This document shows positions 16,545-25,515 of a stretch of 64,000 bases of DNA, in pieces. This DNA comes from Calothrix sp. NIES-2098 (lineage in GTDB: Bacteria; Cyanobacteriota; Cyanobacteriia; Cyanobacteriales; Nostocaceae), in NCBI GenBank assembly GCA_002368175.1, contig AP018172.1:8125001-8189000 (forward strand). The letters are read 5' to 3'. The notes below the pieces were generated by a model. The model saw only the letters and a program-made list of their open reading frames with translations, made no database searches and was not told where the DNA came from. The translations under genes and the position numbers were made by a program. Positions within the stretch are counted from its first letter, which is position 1; each line of letters opens with the position of its first letter.

Positions 16545-16994
16545 CTAAATTTGTTGTAAACCTTCAGCTACTTGTTTGAGCCGAAGTAATTGAGCTTGCA
16601 TATCATTTTTTGTCCAAGATGCGGCAAAAGTATTGAAGCCCCAACTTACAAGGGGGTTGGGAATATCAAATTCAAAACGGTTTAAGAGATTCGTTCCCTT
16701 GGGTATTGGTTGACATTCCCAGCGATCGCGTCCTTGAAAAAATCCTTTGAATCCCCAAACAACTAAACCTGGTTGTCGTTCTACAACAACAGTGTTCAAG
16801 GTTGGTTGAATTATGGGAATTTGAATGATAAAGCGACTTTGACTACCTACATCCGTACTCCAGACTTTGCCCACAGGTTCGCAACGTAAAACTGGATTAA
16901 GCCATCGGTGCATTAGAGTTAGATCGGTAATGCAATGCTCTACTACCGTGGCTGGTGCGTTAATTTGAATTGATTGTTCTAAAACTTGCGACAT
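16545..16994 (-). CDS. SRPBCC (START/polyketide cyclase-like) family protein
   Basis: 149 residues beginning MSQVLEQSIQINAPATVVEHCI, the first strand and helix of the SRPBCC helix-grip fold. It continues with DLTLMHRWLNPVLRCEPVG and ends in a long C-terminal helix (QAQLLRLKQVAEGLQQI). The fold encloses a hydrophobic ligand-binding cavity, and the ligand is unknown. An in-frame ATG nine codons upstream exists, but the chosen one fits the family start. It is a single gene, convergent with the SirB1-like gene. Confidence 0.82.
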   Translation of the reverse strand: MSQVLEQSIQINAPATVVEHCITDLTLMHRWLNPVLRCEPVGKVWSTDVGSQSRFIIQIPIIQPTLNTVVVERQPGLVVWGFKGFFQGRDRWECQPIPKGTNLLNRFEFDIPNPLVSWGFNTFAASWTKNDMQAQLLRLKQVAEGLQQI

Positions 16995-17260
16995 TCTAGA
17001 TTTTTGATGCGGCTGCTGCACTTAGAGTAACTCAAAATTGACTATTCATAGCTAAGAGTTCGCGATCGTAAGGAAGTAAATAGCGCTTTGCGGATTTAGT
17101 TAAAAATTACTCACGATCCGAATTTCATAGATGTTTTTACTGGTAAATTGTTAAGCAAAATGCTCGTAAACTTACGGGGATGTCGGATTGTAATGCACAA
17201 TCCACGCCAGAATTACTTACGTGTTCTGGCTTAACAATTAACTTTTAATTCCGAAAAACC

Positions 17261-18913
17261 ATGAATGCAACTTGGCTAGGAATAACCCAGGTAATAGAAA
17301 TTGGTTTGTCGATGAGGGTGCAGCCATTTTTGGCACAATCGCCAAGTCTACCACCGGAACCACCCGCCCTTAGGCAAGGAACTACCGATCTCCAAGGTAT
17401 TATTGACCAGATAATTCTGTTTACACCCCGCTTGCTGGGAGCAGCGGCAATTTTGTTAATTGGTTGGCTACTGGCTAAGTTTGTTGCTCTAGCAACGCGA
17501 AAAGTTCTCAATCGCACAAACATAGATAACCGCATTGCTTCAGGAATAACAGGTCGAGAGGATGTTCCTCAGGTGGAGCAGTTAATCTCCGGCTTAGTTT
17601 TTTGGAGTATCATCCTGTTGACAGCGGTAGCTGTATTACAAGCTTTGAATCTGGAAGTAGCCTCTCGACCACTCAATAATTTTGTCGATCAACTTGTAGG
17701 TTTTTTACCAAAGTTGGTTGGTGTAGCAATTCTTTTGGGTGTTGCTTGGTTATTAGCTACGGTTGTCAAGATTATTACAGTACGCGGACTCCAAATTTTA
17801 AGGTTGGATGAGCGTTTGAGCCAAGAAACACAAGATGGTACGCCAGGAGTGCCTCAGTTATCTCTGAGTGAAACTATTGGCAATGCCCTGTATTGGTTTA
17901 TCTTTTTACTATTTCTCGCCCCTGTTCTCGATGCGTTAGGGCTAAGGGAGGCGTTACAACCAGTAAAAACCTTAATTACAGAAATTCTGTCCATTCTGCC
18001 GAATATCTTAGCCGCAACATTAATTGCTGCTGTTGGCTGGTTTATAGCTAATATCATCCGGCGAGTTGTGACTAATTTGTTGATTGCAACTGGAATCGAC
18101 CATTTAGGTAGTCGAGTTGGCATCTCCCCTAGTGTGGGTGTGCAACCACTATCGAATATTCTCGGCACGCTGGTCTATATTTTGATTTTGATTCCAGTCG
18201 CGATCGCTGCGCTCAATGCTTTAAAAATTGAGGCGATTTCTGTCCCTGCGATCGCAATGCTGCAACAGATTCTCAATGCTTTACCTGCAATCTTTACAGC
18301 TATAGCAATTCTGATTATTGGCTATTTTGTGGGGCGGTTTGTTTCAGATTTGGTGACGAGTATCCTGACTAGTTTGGGCTTTAACAATATTTTTGCTGTC
18401 CTGGGTCTGCCATCACCGAGACAAACAGCCGTATACACAGAAGCTGGCGCACCAATATCTACTCCAACTCGCACGCCATCAGAAATAGCTGGGATTATTG
18501 CCTTCGTTGGTATTATGCTGTTTGCGACGGTTGCAGCAGTAAATATTCTCAATATTGCAGCACTAACGGCCTTGATATCCGGTATTTTGGTGATATTCGG
18601 GCGTATTCTTGCCGGATTAGTAGTATTTGGTATTGGTTTGTTTTTGGCAAATCTAGCTTTTAGCATAATTGCCAGTTCTGAAAGTCCCCAAGCGAGGATT
18701 TTGGGACAGGTGGCGCGGATTGCCATTATTACCTTAGTATCAGCAATGGCGCTGCGACAGATTGGCGTAGCCAGCGATATTGTGAATTTAGCATTTGGAC
18801 TTTTACTAGGGGCGATCGCTGTGGCTATTGCCTTAGCTTTTGGCCTTGGTGGACGCGATATTGCCCGCGAACAAGTCCGAGAGTGGCTTGACTCTTTTAA
18901 AAGTAAAGGGTAA
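17261..18913 (+). CDS. MscS-related integral membrane protein with repeated TM_helix units
   Basis: 550 residues with four similar membrane blocks. Each contains a phrase of the type LPKLVGVAILLGVAWLLA, LPNILAATLIAAVGWFIA or LPAIFTAIAILIIGYFVG followed by a short amphipathic helix. This is the conserved TM_helix repeat found in cyanobacterial mechanosensitive-channel-like proteins. A canonical MscS beta domain is not evident, so gating by membrane tension is an inference from family. The N-terminus carries a proline-rich spacer (SLPPEPPALRQG) before the first membrane block. The gene stands alone and ends at a convergent terminator. Confidence 0.8.
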   Translation: MNATWLGITQVIEIGLSMRVQPFLAQSPSLPPEPPALRQGTTDLQGIIDQIILFTPRLLGAAAILLIGWLLAKFVALATRKVLNRTNIDNRIASGITGREDVPQVEQLISGLVFWSIILLTAVAVLQALNLEVASRPLNNFVDQLVGFLPKLVGVAILLGVAWLLATVVKIITVRGLQILRLDERLSQETQDGTPGVPQLSLSETIGNALYWFIFLLFLAPVLDALGLREALQPVKTLITEILSILPNILAATLIAAVGWFIANIIRRVVTNLLIATGIDHLGSRVGISPSVGVQPLSNILGTLVYILILIPVAIAALNALKIEAISVPAIAMLQQILNALPAIFTAIAILIIGYFVGRFVSDLVTSILTSLGFNNIFAVLGLPSPRQTAVYTEAGAPISTPTRTPSEIAGIIAFVGIMLFATVAAVNILNIAALTALISGILVIFGRILAGLVVFGIGLFLANLAFSIIASSESPQARILGQVARIAIITLVSAMALRQIGVASDIVNLAFGLLLGAIAVAIALAFGLGGRDIAREQVREWLDSFKSKG

Positions 18914-18977
18914 AAGTTGATGTTTGATAGCGCACCGATCGAGGTGTAAAATCACGAAAATAAGCTTTTATTAGTGT

Positions 18978-19028
18978 CTTTGTACCTCTGTGTTGCAAAA
19001 ATGATTTTTTCAATACAAAGGCACAAAG
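18978..19028 (+). terminator. Imperfect 17-bp inverted repeat ending the channel gene
   Basis: The left arm (18978-18994) and right arm (19012-19028) pair at 14 of 17 positions and are followed on the plus strand by ATTTTTAG. It lies between two convergent genes, so it may serve both. Confidence 0.6.
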
Positions 19029-19037
19029 ATTTTTAGT

Positions 19038-20210
19038 CTAATCTTCTGGGTGCACTGTATTATCAATAGGCTTTTCTCTATGACTAACTGGACTATCTAC
19101 TTCCCAAGGATCGTCTAATCCAGAAGAGTTAGAAACTATGACTAACTCAGCCTCTTGTTGAGAACTAGAACCCCATCGATCTAAGACATCTTTAACTAAA
19201 ACTTCTTGTAACCAAATCTTAGCGACAACAGTCAGAGGTAGAGCCAAAAATAATCCTAAAAAGCCAAAGAAAGTCACAAAAAATAGTTGGGAAATTAACG
19301 TCACAGCTGGTAGTAATGAAACTTGATGAGCCATAACAACTGGTGTAATAAAATTACTTTCAGCTTGCTGAATGAAAAAGTAGAGAATTAAGACAGCAAC
19401 AGCTTTCCAAGGCGCGTCCAAAAGTGCGATCGCCATTGCTGGAACTACACTCATTGTCGGCCCGAGGTTGGGAATCAAGTTTAAAAATCCTGCCAAAACT
19501 CCTAAAGCTAATGCCGCCTTTACACCTAAAGCTGACAAACCGATGACACTCATCAATCCGACTACGCCCATCGCAATGAGTGCGCCTATTACCCATCCCT
19601 CTAGTGAAGTTTCGCACTTATCTAAAATCCCATTGACTCGCCGCCGATAAAATGAGGGGAAAAGACGCACAAAGACTTTACGGTAAGCTTCGGGATTAGC
19701 TAATAACATTCCTGTTAAAACCAGCACCAGCAGAATTTTCAAGACTGCTTCTAAAGAACCAGAGACAAAGGCAAAAGAGTTTCCTACTAGACGATTGATG
19801 AATGGCTGCGCTTGTTGGATGAGGCTGTCTAGATCGGGAATATAAGGTACTAGTTGATTGGGAACCTGTGTTTTTAAGGCGTTAACCCAATTATTGACAC
19901 GTTCTAAACCTTGGGGAACTCGATAGGTGAGTTCGTGAAACTGCGCGGCAAAAGGCGGCACAATCAGCCAGAAAAAACCTACAATCAAAGCAAAAAATAT
20001 GCCCACCGCGATAATTACAGCAATACCACGCTTTATTTTCCAGCGTTGGAACCATAGCGCTAGGCGATTTAAGGTTGAAGCTAATACAACTGCGGCAAAC
20101 ATTAGCAACAACACTTCTTTGATTTGCCACAAGATATATAAAGAAAGAACTATGGCGATTAAGCCAATCCATTGACCTAGGTTCACAGGCTGACTCCCGG
20201 CAGTTGGCAA
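19038..20210 (-). CDS. AI-2E family transporter (PerM-like)
   Basis: 390 residues with about eight hydrophobic segments. The long non-membrane region after the third segment (FHELTYRVPQGLERVNNWV) is typical of the family, as are GFLNLIPNLGPTMSVVPAMAIALL and the QQAESNFITPVVMAHQVSLLP signature. The family includes the autoinducer-2 exporter TqsA and sodium/proton antiporters. The substrate in cyanobacteria is unproved. A charged C-terminal tail of about 45 residues is variable. The small membrane protein gene upstream on the same strand, about 67 bases away, may be cotranscribed. Confidence 0.88.
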   Translation of the reverse strand: MPTAGSQPVNLGQWIGLIAIVLSLYILWQIKEVLLLMFAAVVLASTLNRLALWFQRWKIKRGIAVIIAVGIFFALIVGFFWLIVPPFAAQFHELTYRVPQGLERVNNWVNALKTQVPNQLVPYIPDLDSLIQQAQPFINRLVGNSFAFVSGSLEAVLKILLVLVLTGMLLANPEAYRKVFVRLFPSFYRRRVNGILDKCETSLEGWVIGALIAMGVVGLMSVIGLSALGVKAALALGVLAGFLNLIPNLGPTMSVVPAMAIALLDAPWKAVAVLILYFFIQQAESNFITPVVMAHQVSLLPAVTLISQLFFVTFFGFLGLFLALPLTVVAKIWLQEVLVKDVLDRWGSSSQQEAELVIVSNSSGLDDPWEVDSPVSHREKPIDNTVHPED

Positions 20211-20277
20211 GCTGCATTGTCAAGATAATGCAGCTAGGTTAGCTGATTGTACCAACTTCCGCCTATGGGATTATCAG

Positions 20278-20469
20278 CTAATTTTGTCTTTGTGCTTGAA
20301 ATCGCCAAAACAGCGCGATCGCCATAATAATCGCCGGTGACAGCACCATAATTAAGGCAACTGCATCTGTCCCCGGAATCATCAGACTCGGTGCTGCGTA
20401 CTTAATCAAGAGCGACAGCACAATTGAGAGTAGAAAAACTTTCACAATCAATCCCAGCTTATTTTCCAT
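20278..20469 (-). CDS. Small conserved two-helix membrane protein
   Basis: 63 residues, MENKLGLIVKVFLLSIVLS at the start, with two hydrophobic helices (about 6-24 and 38-55) separated by a short turn. The C-terminus is basic (RFQAQRQN). I do not recognise a named family, though small proteins of this shape are conserved among cyanobacteria. The ATG at 20469 is preferred to one four codons upstream. It lies upstream of the AI-2E-type transporter and might be expressed with it. Confidence 0.65.
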   Translation of the reverse strand: MENKLGLIVKVFLLSIVLSLLIKYAAPSLMIPGTDAVALIMVLSPAIIMAIALFWRFQAQRQN

Positions 20470-20740
20470 AAAGTTCGGCAATACGCATTGTTCTGTGGGG
20501 TATACACGAATTTGGTTTACGCCATCTAGTTTCTAGAATAGACCTAACAGATACAAAACTTTGCAATTCACGTTCCGCACTTGCAACTGTCACGATCGCC
20601 TAAAAGCCGTATTTATTACCTGCAAATATGCAGAGAAAGCATCTGATTCACTAATTTCTTAAGTCTTGTCCAAGACTCAATGTGACATTTCTAGGTGTGC
20701 TTTGGCTGAGTTGCAACATCATCCTCATCTGCCAATTCCC

Positions 20741-21409
20741 ATGATCTATCTGCCAGTTTCATTACTCCTATTTCTGGTTTTATTGCTGCTGCTACCTTTT
20801 ATTTGGTTTGCTGTAGCAGTAGATGTAGTGGAAATTGCAGTCGCTAAATTAGGATTTGCTCCTAATATTGCTTTTCTATTACTGGTGCTGGTGATTCTTA
20901 CAAGCACTATTAATATTCCTCTATACCGCTTAGAAGCACCTGTAAATCTCACAGATGACTTCGCTGCTCTGTGGTTGAGAGAATTTTGGGGAATTCCTTT
21001 AAGGAAAGTGGAACGCTCTACTGTAGTAGCGCTAAATGTGGGTGGTGGATTAATTCCTGTAGCATTGGCACTTTACCAATTTACTCAGGGAAATGCTTTA
21101 GCAATATTAATAGTTACAGCTATTGTTACTGTTGTTAGCTACTATGCAGCACGGGTAGTACCGGGAATTGGTATTCAGATGAATCCGTTGCTAGCTCCCC
21201 TGACTGCTGCTTTATCTGCAATGTTATTTGCATCTCCCCATGCGGCTCCTGTAGCCTTTGCTGGTGGCGTTCTCGGAACTGTAATTGGTGCCGATTTGCT
21301 GCATCTTAAAGATATTCAAGCAATGAGTGCTGGTGTTTTAAGTATCGGTGGTGCAGGAGTGTTTGATGGCATAGCTTTATGCGGTTTATTTGCTTTGCTA
21401 TTAACTTGA
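20741..21409 (+). CDS. DUF1614 family integral membrane protein
   Basis: 222 residues with six or more hydrophobic stretches. Recognisable DUF1614 phrases are ILTSTINIPLYRL near the second helix, VALNVGGGLIPVALALYQ, and the C-terminal GTVIGADLLHLKDIQAMSAGVLSIGGAGVFDGI, whose conserved Gly/Asp residues look functional. The function is unknown; a membrane enzyme or transporter is possible. The ATG at 20741 is chosen because the membrane segment starts right after it. The upstream in-frame TTG would add 25 residues without similarity to the family. It is followed by ftsH on the same strand. Confidence 0.8.
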   Translation: MIYLPVSLLLFLVLLLLLPFIWFAVAVDVVEIAVAKLGFAPNIAFLLLVLVILTSTINIPLYRLEAPVNLTDDFAALWLREFWGIPLRKVERSTVVALNVGGGLIPVALALYQFTQGNALAILIVTAIVTVVSYYAARVVPGIGIQMNPLLAPLTAALSAMLFASPHAAPVAFAGGVLGTVIGADLLHLKDIQAMSAGVLSIGGAGVFDGIALCGLFALLLT

Positions 21410-21445
21410 AAAATTAGTTATTAATCATTTGTAAACACCAGTAAC

Positions 21446-21466
21446 AAATGACTAATGACTAATGAA
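21446..21466. repeat. Three TAATGAC-type heptads upstream of ftsH
   Basis: AAATGAC, TAATGAC and TAATGAA lie in the spacer before ftsH. They are the same heptad family as the second array beside atpD. Confidence 0.65.
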
Positions 21467-21490
21467 AAATATAACTGAGGGTACATCAAA

Positions 21491-23428
21491 ATGCCTGTTG
21501 AAACTAATAACAAAAATCAATTGAAACCTTCGAGATGGCGGCAATTTGGTGGCAGCTTTTTAATATTGCTAACTTTCTTATTGCTGCTTAACTTAATTGT
21601 TCCCAGTTTTTTTGGGACAAGATTGCCACAAGTTCCTTATAGCGACTTTATTGTTCAGGTGCAAGCTGGTAAAGTCGAACGGGCAATGGTAGGTGGCGAT
21701 CGCATTGAGTATGTCCTGAAAACTCAAACCCCCGATGGCAAACCAGCCGAACAAGTATTAACTACTACACCAGTCGCGCTGGATCTCGATTTACCAAAGA
21801 TTCTTCGCGAAAATAATGTAGAGTTTGCTGCACCAGCACCAAATCAAAATGGCTGGCTGGGTACTTTACTTAGTTGGGTGGCTCCACCGTTAATTTTCTT
21901 TGGCATTTGGGGCTTTTTAATGAATCGTCAAGGCGGCGGCCCCGCAGCGCTGACGGTAGGTAAAAGCAAGGCGCGGATTTCATCTGATGGCAGCACAGGT
22001 GTGAAATTTACTGATGTGGCTGGTGTTGATGAAGCCAAAGTTGAATTAGAAGAAATTGTTGATTTCTTGAAAAATGCGGATAAATACACCCGCTTGGGAG
22101 CGAAAATTCCGAAAGGTGCATTGTTGGTAGGGCCTCCCGGAACAGGTAAGACATTACTAGCAAGAGCGATCGCGGGTGAAGCTGGTGTTCCTTTCTTCAG
22201 TATTTCTGGTTCCGAATTTATCGAACTGTTCGTTGGTGTTGGTGCTGCACGTGTCCGCGATTTATTCGATCAAGCTAAAAAACAAGCTCCCTGTATTGTT
22301 TTTATTGATGAATTGGACGCACTGGGTAAATCTCGCGGTGGTGCTGGGGGATTTGTGGGTGGTAATGATGAACGCGAGCAAACCCTCAACCAATTACTCA
22401 CCGAAATGGATGGCTTTGATGCCAATACAGGTGTAATTATCATCGCTGCTACCAACCGTCCTGAAGTCCTCGACCCCGCATTGCGTCGTCCCGGACGTTT
22501 TGACCGCCAAGTTGTAGTCGATCGCCCTGATAAAATCGGTCGAGAAGCTATTCTGAAGGTTCATGCGAGAAACGTCAAATTAGCTGAAGATGTTAATTTA
22601 GCTACCATTGCTATCCGTACTCCAGGATTTGCTGGCGCAGATTTAGCCAACCTAGTGAACGAAGCCGCACTACTAGCAGCCCGTCAAAATCGGCAAGCGG
22701 TAATTATGGCTGATTTCAACGAAGCTATTGAGCGCTTGGTGGCTGGGTTAGAAAAACGCTCTCGCGTGTTAAATGAAACCGAGAAGAAGACCGTAGCTTA
22801 TCACGAAGTTGGTCATGCGATTATTGGGGCGTTGATGCCTGGTGCTGGTAAAGTTGAAAAAATCTCCGTTGTGCCTCGTGGTGTAGGTGCATTGGGTTAC
22901 ACAATCCAAATGCCAGAAGAAGACCGCTTTTTGATGGTGGAAGACGAAATTCGCGGACGGATTGCAACTTTATTGGGTGGACGTTCGGCTGAGGAAGTTG
23001 TCTTTGGTAAGGTTTCTACTGGTGCGTCTGACGATATCCAAAAAGCTACTGATATGGCAGAACGGGCAATTACCATTTATGGTATGAGCGATAAACTGGG
23101 GCCAGTAGCATTTGAGAAGATTCAACAGCAATTTATCGAAGGCTACGGTAATCCCCGCCGTTCTATCAGTCCGCAAGTTGCAGAAGAAATTGACCGCGAA
23201 GTGAAGCAAATAGTAGATAATGCTCACCACATCGCTTTGAGTATTCTGCAACATAACCGGACATTGTTAGAAGAGACTGCACAAGAACTGTTGCAACAAG
23301 AAATTTTAGAAGGTGTAGCTTTGCGGGAACGTCTCCAGCAAGCCGTAGCACCAGAAGAATTAAGTGAATGGTTGCGCACAGGTAAGTTATCGGAAGATAA
23401 GCCTTTGTTGCAGACACTTTTGGTTTAA
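21491..23428 (+). CDS. ftsH: ATP-dependent zinc metalloprotease FtsH
   Basis: 645 residues. Two transmembrane helices (about 20-40 and 125-145) flank a lumenal/periplasmic domain beginning LPQVPYSDF. The AAA+ module has Walker A GPPGTGKT at 214-221, Walker B IDELDALG and the second-region-of-homology segment RRPGRFDRQV. The M41 protease has zinc motif HEVGH at 438-442. FtsH hexamers degrade membrane proteins, in cyanobacteria notably damaged D1 and other photosystem subunits, and other paralogues act in regulation. I cannot say which of the usual four paralogues this is. A HIP1-stem terminator follows directly. Confidence 0.97.
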   Translation: MPVETNNKNQLKPSRWRQFGGSFLILLTFLLLLNLIVPSFFGTRLPQVPYSDFIVQVQAGKVERAMVGGDRIEYVLKTQTPDGKPAEQVLTTTPVALDLDLPKILRENNVEFAAPAPNQNGWLGTLLSWVAPPLIFFGIWGFLMNRQGGGPAALTVGKSKARISSDGSTGVKFTDVAGVDEAKVELEEIVDFLKNADKYTRLGAKIPKGALLVGPPGTGKTLLARAIAGEAGVPFFSISGSEFIELFVGVGAARVRDLFDQAKKQAPCIVFIDELDALGKSRGGAGGFVGGNDEREQTLNQLLTEMDGFDANTGVIIIAATNRPEVLDPALRRPGRFDRQVVVDRPDKIGREAILKVHARNVKLAEDVNLATIAIRTPGFAGADLANLVNEAALLAARQNRQAVIMADFNEAIERLVAGLEKRSRVLNETEKKTVAYHEVGHAIIGALMPGAGKVEKISVVPRGVGALGYTIQMPEEDRFLMVEDEIRGRIATLLGGRSAEEVVFGKVSTGASDDIQKATDMAERAITIYGMSDKLGPVAFEKIQQQFIEGYGNPRRSISPQVAEEIDREVKQIVDNAHHIALSILQHNRTLLEETAQELLQQEILEGVALRERLQQAVAPEELSEWLRTGKLSEDKPLLQTLLV

Positions 23429-23445
23429 GGATTTGAGATTGAATT

Positions 23446-23485
23446 AAAAAAGCGATCGCCCCCTAAAAGAGCGATCGCTTTTTTA
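23446..23485. terminator. Bidirectional terminator built from two HIP1 octamers
   Basis: AAAAAAGCGATCGC pairs with GCGATCGCTTTTTT across an 11-base loop, with an A-tract on one side and a T-tract on the other. It sits between the convergent ftsH and cupin genes and can stop transcription from both sides. Confidence 0.85.
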
Positions 23486-23507
23486 TTGTTCTATTGAGAA
23501 ATACCTA

Positions 23508-23894
23508 TTAATTACTGCTGAATTTGATATCTGGGGCAGTATCCTCTGGATATATAGCTGGGGACTGTACCGAAAGCAAAACCACATCTTCATTAGGTGT
23601 ACTAAAGCCGTGGCTAATACCTTGAGGAATATAAATAGTATCACCTACTCCTACCAAATAATCTTCACCTTCTAAAGTGACAATAGCACTTCCTTCTATG
23701 ATGTATATAAAAGATTCAGAAGCTTCATGAATGTGGGGTTGGAGTGAAGAACCTCTGGCAATCCTTACATGGTCGAATCCCACATAGGGCAGCTGTTGCT
23801 GAGATAGTAATCGAGTGATAGTAGCTCCAAAAAGTATCTCAGATTTGAACTGTGCGAAGTTTTTTATCGAGGCTGTGTTTGCTTGAGTAATCAT
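23508..23894 (-). CDS. Single-domain cupin protein
   Basis: 128 residues with one cupin barrel. Motif 1 is approximately QPHIHEASESFIYIIEGSA, giving metal-ligand histidines and a glutamate. Motif 2 is around GDTIYIPQGISHGFSTPN with the second histidine. The protein is small, cytoplasmic and of unknown reaction; sugar isomerase, dioxygenase and regulatory roles all occur in this family. It stands alone, with a 400-base spacer upstream that contains a gene relic. Confidence 0.82.
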   Translation of the reverse strand: MITQANTASIKNFAQFKSEILFGATITRLLSQQQLPYVGFDHVRIARGSSLQPHIHEASESFIYIIEGSAIVTLEGEDYLVGVGDTIYIPQGISHGFSTPNEDVVLLSVQSPAIYPEDTAPDIKFSSN

Positions 23895-24194
23895 TTTGCC
23901 GTTCTCCTGTTACTCTCATTTAAAAACGGCATAGCTCATTGATCACACTTAATACTCAGATGATAAATGTTGGTTGAACCAGCCGTTAATTATAGAAAAT
24001 AGATAGATTCCTAGCTGAGTCCGTTGAATAATTAATCTATTTTATTAGCTATATAATAGCTCTCACAAGAGCCGATAAAACTCAGTCTTTAGGCATCATG
24101 TTGCTGATATTTGATAAACTCTGATGTTATTTCAAAATGTGGCTGAAGTAACTAGAACGCACAAGCTAAGATAGAAGAGTTTGTGGTTTATCTC

Positions 24195-24240
24195 ATGAAG
24201 CGTATAGAGAAAAGCCTATGCCTCAAGATAAACACTCGCG
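24195..24240 (+). pseudogene. Short relic of a Uma2-family gene
   Basis: The segment reads H-x-x-Y-x-x-KPMPQ-x-KHS in frame and matches the intact Uma2 gene 0.8 kb to the right, which reads HGRIYQKPMPQGKHSRLQ. The DNA is also alike (CCTATGCCTCAAG, then AAACA-C/T-TCGC). The remainder of the gene is missing on both sides, so this is a decayed or partially duplicated copy. Confidence 0.6.
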
Positions 24241-24248
24241 TCTACAAT

Positions 24249-24268
24249 AAAAAAGCGATCGCTTTTTT
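24249..24268. other. Perfect 20-bp palindrome centred on a HIP1 octamer
   Basis: AAAAAAGCGATCGCTTTTTT has no loop between the arms. It lies about 30 bases beyond the stop codon of the toxin gene and may act as its terminator, although a loopless palindrome forms a poor RNA hairpin. Confidence 0.5.
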
Positions 24269-24297
24269 AGCTTAACTTGTAAAAAAGCTTCTAATAA

Positions 24298-24564
24298 TTA
24301 AGGAAAATACCTGTAAATATCTTTTCTTGGTAACGCTCGTATAAAAACAAATATATTATCAGAAATTTTTAATCCTATTCTGTAATCTCCAACTCTAATC
24401 CGATAATAATCACCATCAGTCTTGAGTTTTTTAAAATTACTTAATTCTCCAATATTTTCAGCATTTTCTACTTCTTCGATTACTTTTTGTATTCGTTGCA
24501 ATATGGCTTCGTCTTTAATTTTGCTCAAATCCTTTTCAAAGCTTTTGCGGAACTCAACAATCAT
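24298..24564 (-). CDS. RelE/ParE-superfamily toxin
   Basis: 88 residues with the superfamily pattern. It begins VEFRKSFEKDLSKIKD, continues through two helices (LQRIQKVIEEVENAEN) to the strand-rich core FKKLKTDGDYYRIRVGDYRIGLKI, and ends RALPRKDIYRYFP. RelE members cleave mRNA at the ribosome and ParE members block gyrase; this sequence does not decide between them. The ATG overlaps the antitoxin stop by four bases, the usual translational coupling. An Arg/Lys-rich core and C-terminal aromatic residues are kept, so the toxin looks intact. Confidence 0.85.
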   Translation of the reverse strand: MIVEFRKSFEKDLSKIKDEAILQRIQKVIEEVENAENIGELSNFKKLKTDGDYYRIRVGDYRIGLKISDNIFVFIRALPRKDIYRYFP

Positions 24565-24770
24565 CCTTTATTTCCCAAAATCTTAAAAATTGCATCTCGG
24601 CTGACTAATTCTGTATCTTCACCTTCTTTAATTGCTTTTTCAAGAGCGATATCTTCGATAATTTCTGCTAACAAATCAGAAAATACTTCTTTCTGTTCTT
24701 GAATTACTTCAATGAGAGCGCTTTTAAATAGTTGCTTAATTTTCTCTTCGTCAAAGTTAAGTTCTGTCAT
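24561..24770 (-). CDS. Antitoxin partner of the RelE/ParE-type toxin
   Basis: 69 acidic, helix-rich residues (IKQLFKSALIEVIQEQKEV, then EDIALEKAIKEGEDTELVSRDAIFKIL). Antitoxins of this type bind the toxin with an acidic helix and repress the operon. No canonical ribbon-helix-helix can be claimed with certainty. It is first in the two-gene unit, with a four-base overlap into the toxin. The leader upstream contains a hairpin CATCCC-N5-GGGATG (24805-24821) that could be an operator or a leader structure. Confidence 0.75.
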   Translation of the reverse strand: MTELNFDEEKIKQLFKSALIEVIQEQKEVFSDLLAEIIEDIALEKAIKEGEDTELVSRDAIFKILGNKG

Positions 24771-24923
24771 ATTATTCCTTTAATCCCTGTTGCAATAATC
24801 TTAACATCCCCATTAGGGATGGATTATGGATATAATTTGATTTCATTCTCACACATACCCTTCATGACATAACAAAAGCGATCGCAACTCGATAAAATAA
24901 AAGTAATCCAAAACAGTTGGCGT

Positions 24924-25481
24924 ATGACAACAGCACCAGCCTTGACTCTCGGCGAATTTCTCAAACTTCCAGAAACTAAGCCAGCTAGTGAATATATTCA
25001 TGGTCGCATATACCAAAAACCTATGCCTCAAGGGAAACATTCGCGTCTGCAATTTAAATTTTGTGACGTTGTGAATCAAATTGCAGAAACGCCGCAAATT
25101 GCTTTAGCCTTTCCCGAATTGCGCTGTACCTTTGGCGGACGTTCCATAGTTCCCGATGCTACTGTGTTTTGCTGGGAGAGAATTCCCTTTGATGCAGATG
25201 GTGAAGTACCAAACACATTTGAGATTTATCCTGATTGGACAGTAGAAATTCTTTCACCTGACCAAAAAGCAACTAAAGTTATTAGCAATATTTTGCACTG
25301 TCTCAAATATGGTACTCAACTTGGATGGTTAATTGACCCAGAGGAGCGATTAATTTTAGCTTTTATTCCTGGACAAGAACCTTTAGAGTTAACAGGTAGC
25401 GAATCTCTACCAATACCCAATTTTTTAAACCTAGATTTGACAGTTGACCAAGTTTTTGGTTGGCTGAAATTTAATCGTTAA
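24924..25481 (+). CDS. Uma2 family (DUF820) endonuclease-like protein
   Basis: 185 residues, the typical Uma2 length. The order of landmarks is ASEYIHGRIYQKPMPQGKHSRLQ, then SIVPDATVFCW (PD motif), VEILSPDQKATKV (E-x-L-S-P-D), and the CLKYGTQLGWLIDPEERLI strand. The family has a PD-(D/E)xK nuclease fold and is greatly expanded in cyanobacteria. Its biological role is unestablished and links to mobile DNA are speculative. It is divergent from the toxin-antitoxin unit and convergent with the SWIM gene 34 bases away. Confidence 0.87.
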   Translation: MTTAPALTLGEFLKLPETKPASEYIHGRIYQKPMPQGKHSRLQFKFCDVVNQIAETPQIALAFPELRCTFGGRSIVPDATVFCWERIPFDADGEVPNTFEIYPDWTVEILSPDQKATKVISNILHCLKYGTQLGWLIDPEERLILAFIPGQEPLELTGSESLPIPNFLNLDLTVDQVFGWLKFNR

Positions 25482-25515
25482 ATTTGATTATTTATACTTC
25501 TGTATGAAACTTTCT

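Larger units (their letters stand above)
23895..24297. other. Intergenic region with gene relic and HIP1 palindrome
   Basis: AT-rich spacer between the cupin and the toxin gene. Its right half contains a Uma2-like scrap and a 20-bp perfect palindrome, both listed separately. The left half should contain the cupin promoter. I see no complete gene. Confidence 0.5.

Noticed and set aside
24249..24268. Mobile-element end or attachment site
   Set aside because: The palindrome is a HIP1 octamer with A/T flanks, a pattern repeated at other gene ends; no second copy frames an element.
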